The notes under the pieces: generated by a model
The model's database searches: none
What the model was told of the DNA's origin: nothing
The model's input: only the letters and a program-made list of their open reading frames with translations
Assembly: GCF_024139115.2 (NCBI RefSeq)
Contig: NW_026942946.1
Coordinates: forward strand, 310,001 to 374,000
Direction of reading: 5' to 3'
Origin: Armigeres subalbatus
Taxonomy: Eukaryota > Arthropoda > Insecta > Diptera > Culicidae
DNA: 64,000 bases
Part shown: piece by piece, positions 35,781 to 46,548 of the stretch
Layout: the number at the start of each line of letters is the position of its first letter
Numbering within the stretch: position 1 is the first letter of the stretch
Position numbers and translations under genes: made by a program

Positions 35781-38700
35781 TTGTGGAAATTTCACATTTA
35801 TCTATTGCCCATTCCCTGATTTCTTTATTGGCATTTTCCTATATTTATGGAAAGTTTATAAATGGAATTTTTATTTTGCTGCCATTTACCAATGAAATCC
35901 CTTTTATATAACTACGTAGTCCCACGCCAGATTGACGTACAACTTGATTGGGCTGAATCTTTGAGTTATTTTGACAAAGTTCGATGTAGCAGTTCTAATA
36001 GATCACAAATTGTATTATATATGAAGCGGAATCCATCCCCCTTAAGTGCTATTTCGATCTCTTCAATATGTTTTCTCATTTCTATAATGCGCGAGAAAAT
36101 CACCACCAATGCTAGATGGATTAATCTGGGTTTTTGTAAAACACGATGCATCATAAAAATATATTTTGTACATTTCAAAAAACACTAACTCCGTGCAAAA
36201 TCGTCCTTAAGGGTACCCGAAAAAAAGTAGTTATCATAATCATAACATATTTCTGCCTGATGAATGGGAATTCATCCCTTGGGTATTCGCACTCCCGGCC
36301 TTTTTCCTATGCCCAATGCTCTCGACGTAAGAAGTCCCTTCCTTTCCGTTCTCCAAATTACGTAAAATAAAGACGACTCACGACAGCAGCGGCTAATGAT
36401 ACCGATATCAATAAAGCAGCCTAGACAGGAAAATATTTATCGAAGTTTGCTTCTTCCTATTCTTCCTGTTCCACTTCCTTTCCATTCCTTCGGACCATGC
36501 CGGCGTGCGAGCAGGCGTCCGTATCCGGTCTGCCTTCCAGCGATCGATGATTTATGAGTTTCGGGACATTTCCTACGTGAGCTGCTGGGGTGTTTGATGG
36601 CGGTGTGGTGGGACGCAAAAAAAATGAAGGAACCTCCCCGCAATGGAACTTTGTTATTGTTATAAATGAACTGCACTAAAAAACTACCCGAGACGAGATG
36701 GAAGGTTGTCCGGGGAGGCATTCTTGGGCATCTCATCCATTCCGCAGGAATTGGACCAGGAATTTATTGCTGCCAATTGAAAGATTATTGTCCTTTTGAT
36801 AGATTTTTTGGGTGAAGGTTAGCCCGTGAGGTTATTTATCCCCGAGAGAGCTGATGTAGCGGAGTATGTTGCCCAATAAATATGTCACTCGTCGTTGATA
36901 GAAATCTGATAAAGTGGGCAGCGCCACGAGGCTCGGATAAATTGGCGGAAATTTATTTGCCTTCGGGCAGAGCTGAACCCCGGCAGCGGAAAAAGCATGG
37001 CGCCCGTCTGCAAGCCAAGCAATTTGGGCTCATCTAAATATGTTTGTTGGCGATATTCAATTAAATTTCCAAATGATAAATTCAGCTCACATCTTCTCAT
37101 TGGCTCGTTTTTCTCATTTTCGTACTCCATTTAATCGAAAAAATTAATTTAAGAGAAAACTACGCTGAGCAGTGCAAGATATAGAGGTTCTTTTTTCCGG
37201 CACACACACGAAACATCACAGTCCAAAAACTCAAGAAAGGAAGGGAAAGCTAAGGAGAACCGGCGACCAAAAGACAAATAATGCCCGAATCGCCAACAGA
37301 AGAAAATCTCCGAAAAATGCTTAACTAAAAATGAAAAACTTATGTTAATTTATGCATACTACATTGTTACAGTAAGTAAACTACTCTGTGTATGGCAAAG
37401 CGAAACAGTGTAGTGGGTTGCAGCATTGGAATACAAAAAAAATATCAAAGAAAGCAAACCAAACAGAACGAGAAAGGAATTTCCTATGCTTTTCTTACGT
37501 TTCGAAAGACCAGCATAAGAGCACCCGGTTTCCATTTTCGGAGGATGGGACTCGGCAAATTCTTAAGCCAAGAGCAAGGGTTTAGACGGGATTCGATGAA
37601 GCAGAAGCTCGCCTCGCCTCCGGCTGGATGGCTGGAAAGAAAATCAAATCTGGGACCAAATTAGAGAGGATGGAAATGGACAATAGTTTTGGTCAAATTT
37701 TCGTCCAAATAATAAGCTCCCATTTGCCCGGATAACATCTCGGTGATTGAGCGACGAAATAGCATTGCTGCTGATGCGTGTGGACTCTTATTTGCATGTG
37801 AAAGGGGCAGCCTGGGTGGATGGGTTTTGAGCGCCAATCAAGATGAGTATTTTCTGTCATTCTTAAATAATGGCAAGTTGGGATACAGAAATTCATTTGA
37901 TGCGAGCTGGGTTCTATACGGGACTCATACCTGCCACGGATCCTAAAATGAGATGATATTCCAAGCGGATTGTGTCCCACGAATGGAACTTTTTTCATAT
38001 GGTCTTCCAGGGCGGGATGTATAATACCGAGCTGCTATGTTTGAGCAAATCACTAAATTATTACTATTACAAATTTTCTAAACCAAAAAAAAAACAGGTT
38101 ATTCTTGGAAACCTATTAATAAATGAACCTGTTTTGTGCCTCCTAAATTCCTAAACGGGCTGACTTTAATTTGTAAAATCGATAATCACACGAACATCAC
38201 ATCTTTGCCACCTCATCAAGTTTCCATGATTGAGGCATGAACCCGAAGATATAAACCCTTTTTCCGAGCAAATTTCCCCGGGGACAATCCGTATTGCAAT
38301 GAAATAATTGAACAGATCTACCCCTGCCGGACACTGCCGTGTCGTGCCCTCACTCAAATCATCGAAACCCAGTTTCCAGGCTATCGATAAATAAACTACC
38401 CCATCGGCATCGAACGGAAACCCAAAATCCAACGCCATCAATAAATTTTTGTTTTGATTATATTTAACCGGAATTTATCGAAACCTCAAATAAGGTAGGA
38501 GACGAAGCCTCTAGTGCCGAGGAAAAATCCTTCGACACGTACACCATCCGCACAATTTGGTATCCCATCGCATCCATCGGTATAGAGAATATGTCAGTTG
38601 CGAAGACCACAAGGCAGGAGGGGAGAAAATTTCACGCTCATCATTGAGGGCAATTTATTAGCAAAAGTGGTTTCGGTTTTTCTTCAGTCAACTTTTCCCC

Positions 38701-39468
38701 ACCACCTGCCGACACTGACTGTAACGAAAATCGGTGCAATCCGAAAACCCTCCTCTAATCCTTCTTAGGTTCGATATATTTTCCTTCCTTTGCCGATACC
38801 CCAGGTCGGGAAGAGTGCTCGAATGCAGTTGCTTCAGGGATCATAATCCTTTCCATTAAATATTTAAGTCTATCGGTGTATTTTTTTTCTCTTCTAGCAA
38901 TGTCGAAGAATTGCTGGAATGGTTTGATTGCTTGTAGCCAGCACAGCATGTTTTTTGGTTATGGGACGATGTCGGAGGGTGGGTGAGCGAAACTGATGAA
39001 AATTTACAGCGCACATGTTCAATTCGTCGGAAAATCGTATTCTCTACGAGCAAATGATTGCACACGAGTAAGGGCAAATGTTTGATGTGCAAAATGTTCG
39101 AAACATATTTAGTATTTCGTCATATAAAAAACGAACAGTGGGTAATGTCTGTGACATAACCGCTAAGTGGACGTAGGACTTGACTTGACCATGCCTTTAA
39201 GATACATAATATGTCCAAATTTCTCACATCAACTATTTTGGCAAAATCTTCTCATCAAACCGACACAGAAATCAAATCTACTTCGAACAAGAATCATCAA
39301 AAACAATTCAGGAAGTATCAGTCCGGTCACGGAATATTAGCCTCGACAGTGGCAACCTTTCCACTGAAGGACTGCCTGAAATAAGCCACAAGTTGGCCCA
39401 GCAGGGGATGTAGGGCCTCCTAATCCGTGCGATAGCGACTAAAGGAGAACATTATTTTTAACTCTTAG
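35781..39468. other. Low-repeat intergenic sequence
   Basis: No transposon ends were found. Minus-strand frames at 36736-36437 and 37998-37693 and the plus-strand frame 37392-37664 are about 90-100 codons without recognisable motifs. A poly-A run lies near 38083-38095. Confidence 0.45.
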
Positions 39469-39484
39469 AGCCTTGAAAAAGGCT
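39469..39484 (-). terminator. Histone-3'-end-like stem-loop (tentative)
   Basis: On the minus strand AGCCTTTTTCAAGGCT forms a 6-bp stem with the four-base loop TTTC, the form of metazoan replication-dependent histone mRNA 3' ends. It is preceded by GAAGCAAAC and followed by a purine-rich CTAAGAG. The outermost pair is A-T rather than the usual G-C. It lies ~80 bp downstream of the promoter-like block at 39563-39660 with no histone coding sequence between. Confidence 0.25.
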
Positions 39485-39562
39485 GTTTGCTTCGGCTAAG
39501 TCCAAAAAGTAAGAAAACGATCTTTTCAAATAACCGCGAATTTCTAGTGGTGATATAAAAAA

Positions 39563-39660
39563 GACTGAATGCTCTGCGAGCGAATGCACTTTTCTTTTAT
39601 ACCTTATTTTGAATCTTCTCTGCTTCCCAATTGGTGGGCCAATCAGCCAGTGTCTTGTAT
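39563..39660 (-). promoter_or_regulatory. CCAAT/TATA/Inr core promoter-like block
   Basis: Read on the minus strand: two CCAAT-type motifs (GGCTGATTGGCCCACCAATT, ~39655-39635), then GGTATAAAAG (TATA at ~39601-39595), then ATTCAGTC at 39570-39563. The spacing from TATA to the initiator A is about 31 nt. TCAGT is the arthropod initiator consensus. No plausible product follows. It may be the relic of a gene or an active short-transcript promoter. Confidence 0.4.
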
Positions 39661-39809
39661 CCCGCTTCTTTGTCAGCCAAGACGTCATCATCATCAACGC
39701 GTTCGAGAAGGGCTTCTTCTTTTTTACGCTTGTTGTTCGCTGCTGGCGTCTATTTCCTAACGGGACTTTTCGCTTGATACAGGCCAATAAGCCGGGCAAG
39801 CGAGCTTAG

Positions 39810-40590
39810 AATTGCAGTTCAGGTGAGAAGTACGTGTTCTTTTCTGAGACAACATTGTTAGTAGTAGACGGATACACCTGGACATGGGATTTCGGGTGAT
39901 AAGATTTAGAATTGGTAACATGGGACGATCATTCAGTCACGTTCGCTTTGTGTGCGGTCAGTATCAAATAATGTTTATCTAGATATTTCTTGATCAATGC
40001 CAAAAAATCCAACATTTGATGAAAAATCGATTGATAGTTTATTAATGTTTGAGCTGTTATCGATGTTTTTTTAATCCAAATATTATGTGAGAGATTTGGA
40101 CATCTTATGTTTTCGTCCTTCGTCCACTTCGCGGTTAAATCAGAACAATTATCCACTGTTAGTTTTGACGCTATTTATGAGAATCACGCATAAAATTTTA
40201 TCACTAGGATATTGGATTTGGCACCCAAGTACAATTTCTCTATCCCGAAGGGTATTGAAAGCTTTGATATTGATCTCTATTATTGGCTCTCTGAAGAACC
40301 GTTTGTTTTTTGGACATACATGCTGCATCATGTGGCTTTTCTTCAGCCTGTCTCGGCTCATCACCGATGCCGGCCGGTCTCGGCTCGACTCTGCTGCTGC
40401 TGCCGGTGTCTGCTCAGCATTGCTGCTTTGTCGGGTCTGTAGGGTGGACTGCTGCTGTACTGGCTAGGTTTCGGCTGATGATGGTGGCTTCGATGGTGTC
40501 GAGCCGAAAAAGCGATCGGTGCAGACTTCATTCCCTGCTAAAAGGTGAGGTGAGTGCTGTTCAATCGATGATGCGGTTGCTTCGCTTGTC
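39810..40590. other. Unassigned sequence downstream of a second promoter-like block
   Basis: The stretch from 40330 to 40590 is GC-richer, with CTGCTGCTG and CGGCTCG runs. Short frames on both strands show no family resemblance. Confidence 0.4.
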
Positions 40591-40734
40591 CCGGTCAGAA
40601 TGAAAGGAAAAAATCGCGTTGCGCTATTTTATGGCTTCTCGGCAGACCCAGCGGCTGCTCATTCGCTGGTGTCTGCACCAATGAGAACGTGGTAATGGAA
40701 TGATGCAAGAATTATGCGGTACCCATATTTATAG
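40591..40734 (-). promoter_or_regulatory. Second TATA/Inr promoter-like block
   Basis: On the minus strand, ATAAAATA (40632-40625) is followed 30 nt later by TTTCATTCTG, with initiator A at 40602. CTCATTGG lies upstream at ~40690, and another TATAAATA at ~40732-40725. The following GC-rich sequence gives only short broken frames. Motif-based inference only. Confidence 0.3.
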
Positions 40735-41314
40735 GTTCCCTTGATCTCAATGTTTTTCATTGAAAACAGTTTCATGCCTATTGAAACAAGTTTTTCGGGT
40801 CTTATCAAGCATGGACATGATAGGCATACTTGAAATCTGTCGGTTGAGGGGCTTACCGCAGAAATTCGTCCATTGAGACGAACGCTATTAACGTTTAAAA
40901 TCTTTCAACACAGCGTAACGCGGTCGATTTGAATATTTTGGAATGACACCCGGTATAGTAAAGAGAGACGTAAGTCCTACTGTAGCGACCCTAAACGCCA
41001 TGCAATCATCATCATTTTTCTTCTATTTTTAAAGTATGTCATATAAACGAACAAAAGGAAAGATTGGACAGGTTGGAACCTGTCCATTTATGTTTATCGA
41101 ATAGCAACCGCTGTTGAAAATAAACAACGGATATTTAAGTATAAGCAAAACTTGGCGAATAAGCTGGCCTAGAAATAGTAGCTGACTCAATTGTTAAATA
41201 ATTGTTTATTTAGAGAGTACGAATGCTCTCGGAGCAGAATGTCACATGAGAGTAAATGTAGGTAGCATGCAACATTATTGAAAATGAGAGAAAAATTGTA
41301 AACAATAGCCAGTA
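40735..41314. other. AT-rich sequence, no feature recognised
   Basis: No coding similarity or repeat boundary was seen before the hAT-type element at 41323. Confidence 0.4.
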
Positions 41315-41322
41315 GTTATAAA

Positions 41323-42238
41323 CAGTGTGGCCAGACCTACCGATTTCTCGGTAGTCCTACCGATTTTTGACTCACCTACCGATTCACAGACGAAAGATCA
41401 AAAACTACAGATTTTTCAAAATTCCTACCGAGAACTACCGATTTTCAACACGCTAAACAAAAGCACGGTCAACATCTTTCTCATAAACGATTTAAATGAT
41501 TTTAGTTAATTCCTATGCAATTTAATATCAGAATAGTTGAATCTCCAGTGTGTCGCATATACCTCAATTTTGTCTTATCTGTTATGATAACATTTTACAT
41601 CAAATCCATAGTCCAATCTAGCAATCCTATAACCAGAGACCGGCGGAGTGAAAAACTGTCGAAATGGCAACGTATGAAATTGCATGAAATCGTGAAAATA
41701 ATTTTGGCAGCACTTGAACTTTTTGCTTGCTTCTTATGGGTGAAAAAGTAAACAAGTCGAATTTGAACCGCTTTTGACGGTTCGATTGGAAACAAGATGG
41801 CGTCTTCGCCGATCTCTTATTCTAGGTCAAAGTGTTCAATAATTATCTTTTGTGTCACTTGCAATATTACTGCACTTTAATAAAGAAGATTTGATTCAAA
41901 CTAGAAAAGTGCTAGGAAATTTTATATTATTCTGTACGTAATTCTTGGGGTACTTTGTGGGACAATCACTACTGATATTACTTCTGATAGTGAAAGTACA
42001 TAAAAACAATAAACTATGGCTCCAAGAATGAGCTTTTCAATATTGTGAGATATTTTGAAAGAGGTTATATGAAATTTTTCAACATGATGCTAAATGCGTA
42101 TAGAACATGACACATGATGCTAAATGCGCCTAGAATATACATTTTCATATGATTTGGTACTTTTTTCGGCCTACCGATAACTACCGATTTTTCTACAGTC
42201 AAGCTACCGATTTATCAAAATATAATCTGGCCACCCTG
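41323..42238. mobile_element. 916-bp hAT-type non-autonomous element, 8-bp TSD
   Basis: The ends are CAGTGTGGCCAGA on the left and TCTGGCCACCCTG on the right, an 11 of 13 inverted match. A perfect 8-bp duplication, GTTATAAA, lies at 41315-41322 and 42239-42246, the hAT signature. CTACCGATTTTT and variants recur in both subterminal regions (about 41337-41445 and 42165-42210), in both orientations. Subterminal repeats of this kind are the usual transposase-binding sites of hAT elements. No transposase frame is present. Confidence 0.88.
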
Positions 42239-42469
42239 GTTATAAATAACGTTTTTGTAAATAAAGAAGAGAGTCGGATTTTGGACTTGGAGTTAGCAAG
42301 TCACATCAGAATTATTCAAGTGTTTTATTTTTCAAAATTGTGATGACTGTTTTCCCGAAAACTAACCGCTCGAGCTCGTGCACTACGTCAAAACTATGTT
42401 ATGGAATGCTTTACTGATTATGGGTATTCACGACTATCAGCACAAAGTCCAAATGGCTACAGCGTAGAT

Positions 42470-42965
42470 ACACCTATGCCTGGTGTATTGTAGAGCTCCA
42501 TATTCGTCTTGGGCGATGTTCCTCCAGTTTCCCCGAACGTTCAGGGTCCCCAGGTCCGATTACTCTGCGTGCAGCCAGCGTGTTCGTGTCCTTTCACGGA
42601 GTCGCTGGCCCCTATCTGGTTTTCTGTTGAATATTGTTTCGCTATTCTTTCCTACGATATTCGCACTAAGTGGCCAGCCAACTGAAGTCTGCCCTTCTTT
42701 TACGATTCACAATATTTTCTTCTTTGTATACTTGATACAGCTCATTTTCTAGTTTCCCTCCGAGTATTGTACGCAGAACTTTTCGCACGAAAACCCCGAA
42801 AGCTCTCCGGTTCGCCTCTTTTAATGTCCATGCTTCATGTCCATAAAGGGCAACTGGAGTTTTGTATATAACAAATTTCGTTTCCGTCTGCGTGTTGCGG
42901 AACCTAAGCTGGTTACGTAATCCGTAAAAGGCCCTATTCGCAGCATTAATGCGCCTTTTCACTTC
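42470..42965 (-). pseudogene. C-terminal fragment of an element C-type RT
   Basis: The minus-strand frame 42962-42666 shows RRINAANRAFYGLRNQLR, KFVIYKTPVALYGHEAWTL and RKVLRTILGGKLE, the region after the RT palm in element C relatives. Downstream to about 42480 other frames give RERTRTRWLHAE and NWRNIAQDEYGAL, the usual end of such proteins. It is 5'-truncated and frameshifted. Confidence 0.8.
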
Positions 42966-42976
42966 ACGAGAAACCC

Positions 42977-43035
42977 CAGATGTTTTAGATTCTTATATAC
43001 AGAATTGTAAGAAAATTTAACAGTCGCTGGTTGGG
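42977..43035. repeat. Terminal fragment of the CACCCAA MITE family
   Basis: ACAGAATTGTAAGAAAATTT followed by AACAGTCGCTGGTTGGG matches the complement of the left terminus of the MITE at 8845-9265. TA follows at once. The rest of the copy is absent. Confidence 0.6.
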
Positions 43036-43056
43036 TACATATTCAGGACACCGAAG

Positions 43057-43953
43057 CACACTGGTTCAAAAGCCCCCAAAACGTGCGTTTTCTAGTTTTC
43101 GACCTGAAAACTACATTTTAAAGTCATAATGTCTTCAGAAGAGTTGAAGGATATTTCTTGGGCTTTCTTTTGATAAGAAAACATCATTAATCTATCCACC
43201 TTAAAGGACGGTGTGAAATTTTTTTTTTCGCAGATGTACAAAAGCAGTGATTGTCCTCTGCAATGTTATAAAGAATGTGAAAGATGTTGGCCACTTTTTA
43301 ATTGTTTACGTAACAGTTGTACTGAAAAACGTACATTAAGGACTATTTTAAGATGATTCAAAATAATAGTGGAACACGGCGGAACAAAACAAAACATTGT
43401 GCATTCGGTAGCTTAAAACCGAATCTTTCAGATGGTGGCTGTTTGGCTTGCCGCCTCTTGCCGCTTTTCATGGTGTGTTGATGTGAAAATTGACTATTTT
43501 TTCTAAAGATCCCTCAATAACTTTGACAGGTTTCAAGATAGATCAAAGTAGTCTTCTAGACAAACATGTTTTTTGTCATTATGCACAACTTTCTACAATA
43601 AACCATAGTGCTAAAATCATTTTCAAACAAGTTATGCTCAAAATATGATTTTAGGGGGTCATTCATACAAAATGTACTCTAACTCGGTACAAAACCGTTA
43701 TTCCAATATTGTATCTTCAGAAAAGATGTTCACATTCTTTAAAACATTGCATGGAGGACAATCACTGCTTTTGTAAATTTGCGAAAAAAATGTATTTCAC
43801 ACCGCCCTTTAAGGTGGATAGATTAATGATGTTTTCTTATCAAAAGAAAGCCCAAGAAATATCCAACTCTTCTGAAGACATCATGACTTTAAAATGTAGT
43901 TTTCAGGTCGAAAACTAAAAAACGCACGTTTTGTGGGCTTTTGAACCAGTGTG
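43057..43953. mobile_element. 897-bp foldback element with ~230-bp arms, 5-bp flanking repeat
   Basis: Left arm 43057-43285 and right arm 43725-43953 are inverted copies at high identity, beginning CACACTGGTTCAAAAGCC. The outermost 18 bases match exactly. CGAAG flanks both ends (43052-43056 and 43954-43958), a likely 5-bp target duplication. The ~440-bp middle is single-copy and has no transposase frame. The short frame 43709-43918 is part of the arm. Confidence 0.85.
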
Positions 43954-44084
43954 CGAAGTGCTGAGCGAGCAATTTCCATACCGAAATCCACTAAGATTAC
44001 GAAAAAGTATTAGGGGAAAATACCTATTCTTGACATCCTAAGCCTTACACTAAACTGCAGGTTAAAAAAAACACAGGTTCAGAT

Positions 44085-44205
44085 AGAGGTGTCCGGACCG
44101 CGTCGGCTTTAGCGTTTATCATAATTTTGGTCGGTGGCGACAGCGTCACGCCGAATGCCATTTTGGCCGTCGGCGTCGTAAATCGGCATGGCGATTTTTT
44201 ATTAT
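44085..44205. repeat. CCG/GTCGGCG-rich dispersed repeat, copy 1
   Basis: GTCCGGACCGCGTCGGC and CATAATTTTGGTCGG recall 50085-50170, which has CGCCGCCGCCGAC and CATAATTTTCGCACGCCG. A third related stretch is at 60240-60290. All are short GC-rich islands in AT-rich sequence. Confidence 0.45.
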
Positions 44206-44289
44206 CTTTGTTTTTATGGATAAAGACATTAACATGAAAATCATTTGTATTTCACTGGTAGAATAAAAAGGAAATTCTTCTAATATTTG

Positions 44290-44720
44290 TCAAAATATTC
44301 ATTCGGATTTTTCCGGGCACTGATTGAAACTTCCACTAGCAATTATTTGGAATTTCCATGGAAGTTCCTTCAGCATTTCTACGGGAAATTGTTCCGAATT
44401 TGAATAGAAAATTATTCAGAACTCCATAATTCTTTGAAAGTTTCACATGAAATTATTCGAAGTTTTCAAGAAAAAATCCACAGAAAATTGTTTGAAATTT
44501 CCGCGGAAAAACTTCCAAAATGTGGAAGAAATTATTTTAATTTCTACGAGAAGTTCCACAGAAAATTCCTAAGGAAAATCTTTAGAAGTTCCACAGAAAT
44601 TTTTTGTGAAGTTCCATAGAAAATTCTTTGGAATTTGCACGGGATTTCTTTCAATTTCAGATGGAAATGTTTGGGTATTTTGAAGGAATATCTACGGATT
44701 TTTTTATATTATTGTCTATA
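44290..44720. repeat. Degenerate GAAGTTCCACAGAAAATT satellite
   Basis: Imperfect units of ~22-26 bp such as GAAGTTCCACAGAAAATTC and GGAATTTCCATGGAAGTTCC run through the segment. Degeneracy is high. It is related in composition to the 50.9-58.0 kb arrays. Confidence 0.65.
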
Positions 44721-44934
44721 AAAAAATCCTGATCAAATAGGGAAAGGGCCATTTGGCCGAAAGTCATTCGACGGAAAGCTATTTGACGGAATAACATTGT
44801 AAGCCGATCTTCTTTTTGCCGAATTCCGTTTGGCCGAAACGGTTAATAGGATGAAAACAGGTTGGCCGAAGACGTCATTTGGCCGAAATAGTTATTTCTC
44901 TGGTGGTTTGAATGAGCCATTTAGCAGAAAATAC

Positions 44935-45015
44935 CAGGTGGGTGGCACGACACCATGTTTTTACAGCCAACATCTCAAAGTAAAATTTGTACGAGATATG
45001 GATGACACCCACCTG
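44935..45015. mobile_element. 81-bp hAT-like mini-element with 8-bp TSD
   Basis: The ends are CAGGTGGGTGGCA and TGACACCCACCTG, complementary at 12 of 13 positions. A perfect 8-bp duplication, GAAAATAC, flanks it at 44927-44934 and 45016-45023. At 81 bp it is extremely short for a mobile unit. There is no coding capacity. Confidence 0.8.
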
Positions 45016-45091
45016 GAAAATACCGTTTGGTTGACCATTTACATTTGGTCGAAGGGGCTACGTCCAAACATATCATTTACTGAACGGGTAA

Positions 45092-45450
45092 GGCTTTGTG
45101 CACAAGTTACGTAACACTTGAGGGGGAGGGAGGGGGTTGCGCAACAGTTACTTATTGTGACATAGGGGGAGAGGAAGTTTATGAATTGTTACGTAACAAT
45201 CCAATCAAATTTAAACATTTGAATCGCAATTTGGATCAATACAATGGCCTGCTTAAAATGAGGATAAAAAAGAAAAAAATAACAGTAACGGTTTTTGAGA
45301 TGTTTTCATAACAATTGGGCAATAGGGAAGGGGGTTCTTTTAGTGAGCGATACGTAATAAAAGGAGGGGGAGTCTGGTCACTCGTTACTTGCGGAGGGAG
45401 GGGGTTCAAAATCCCGATTTTTTTGCGTATCGTAATTTGTGCACAAAGCC
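45092..45450. mobile_element. 359-bp PIF/Harbinger-type MITE, TAA duplication
   Basis: The ends are GGCTTTGTGCACAA and its exact complement TTGTGCACAAAGCC. TAA flanks both sides (45089-45091 and 45451-45453), the TWA signature of PIF/Harbinger elements. The subterminal GGGGGAGGGAGGGGG runs and TTACGTAAC motifs match an abundant Aedes MITE type as I remember it. The reading frame inside is chance. Confidence 0.85.
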
Positions 45451-45529
45451 TAAATATGGCTAACTTCTGCTAAACTTGTTCGACCAAAGGACTAGTCGGT
45501 CAAATATTACTAATAAGTAGTTCATTATA

Positions 45530-45760
45530 ATGAATTTTGATCACCCTAATCACCCGCAGTCGAAGGGCCGTATAAAGCAGAGCCAGCCGTAAACAACCAC
45601 ACACTGATGAACCAATTGATAGATTAGGAAGTGTGTAGTGAGCAACAGTGTAGCGTGTAGTTGAATGATTTGAAGTGATCAAAAAGATTGAGTATTTCAG
45701 CGGAAGAAGAAATTACAAATTCAACCGATTCTGGCGTTGGACCCGGTAATTAACGCCGAT
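45530..45760 (+). other. Possible LTR and primer-binding-site remnant (Ty3/gypsy-like)
   Basis: CGTATAAAGCAGAGCC (~45570) is a TATA-like motif. Near 45730-45755 TCTGGCGTTGGACCCGG resembles the junction of an LTR with a primer-binding site in gypsy-type elements. No internal coding sequence follows and no paired LTR is in the window, so this could be a solo or decayed LTR. Confidence 0.25.
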
Positions 45761-46489
45761 TTTCATGTACAAATATATTCAGCCAAATGTCGCTGTCAAC
45801 CAAACGATCATTTCTGCCAAACAGCATTTTTGCCCAAATGACTTATTCGGTTAAACGATTTCATTGAAGAAATGACCAATTATTTTTAATAACATTTCTG
45901 CTAAATAACAGATAATGAATTGTTCGGCCAAATGACAGATTGGGCCAAAACAAAATTCGGCCCTTTCCGTCATTTGGCTAAAAGTCTTTCGTCGGAAGAC
46001 CATTTGTTCGAATGCCACTTGGTCTAAAGTCATCTATCCGAATTCCATCTGACTGACTTGACAATTCGGCCAAAACGGTTATTGGATCAAAATGGTTTGG
46101 CAAAAAATATCATTTGGCCAAAAATGTCATTTGCCGAACTGGTCAAATGGCAAAAATTGTCGACCCATTCGGTCAACCGAATTGTTATGAAGAATAGCAA
46201 GTTTGGGCAAACACTTTCGTCCGTATATGCATTTAAACCAAATGACATTTTCGGCCAAATATCAAATTACTTTAGACCCTGTCACCTGTGGCCAGCAGAC
46301 AAATGACTTTCGGCTAAACGGCCTTTCTCCATTCAAGAGCGGTTGAATCTTTGATACTTTTTGAAAACATGAAGAGGTCTTATTTGTATTACTTATATTA
46401 AAGGACTGTACGCTGATCTAGCTCCACTTAAATTTGGATCATTTTTTTTAATAACAATTTATTAATTAATTATTAACAATTTGGCAGGA

Positions 46490-46548
46490 CAAGTCATAAG
46501 GCCGAATGGATCATTTGGCCAAATAGGTCAATTGGCCGAATAAGTCTT
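46490..46548. repeat. GGCCGAA cassette fragment
   Basis: Three TTTGGCCGAAT-type units abut the 3' end of the element C relative that starts at 46549. Similar units resume at 48300-48326 on its other side, suggesting the retroelement landed in a cassette. Confidence 0.6.

Larger units (their letters stand above)
44740..46330. repeat. Long GGCCGAA cassette with nested insertions
   Basis: It begins GGGAAAGGGCCATTTGGCCG and ends CGGCTAAACGGCCTTTCTCC, inverted versions of one another and akin to the cassette at 2679-2995. Between them TTTGGCCGAAA-type units fill 44740-45090 and 45760-46330. Nested inside are an 81-bp hAT-like element, a TAA-flanked MITE, and an LTR-like stretch. An internal GGCCCTTTCCGTC at ~45960 may mark two abutting cassettes. 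Confidence 0.7.

Noticed and set aside
31306..35911. Very long open frames (1,208 to 1,467 codons) on both strands.
   Set aside because: They exist because the 9-11 bp satellite units cannot form stop codons in any frame. Composition is pure repeat, and frames on opposite strands overlap fully.
43709..43918. 69-codon plus-strand frame as a small gene.
   Set aside because: It is the right arm of the 897-bp foldback; the left arm carries the same sequence in reverse.
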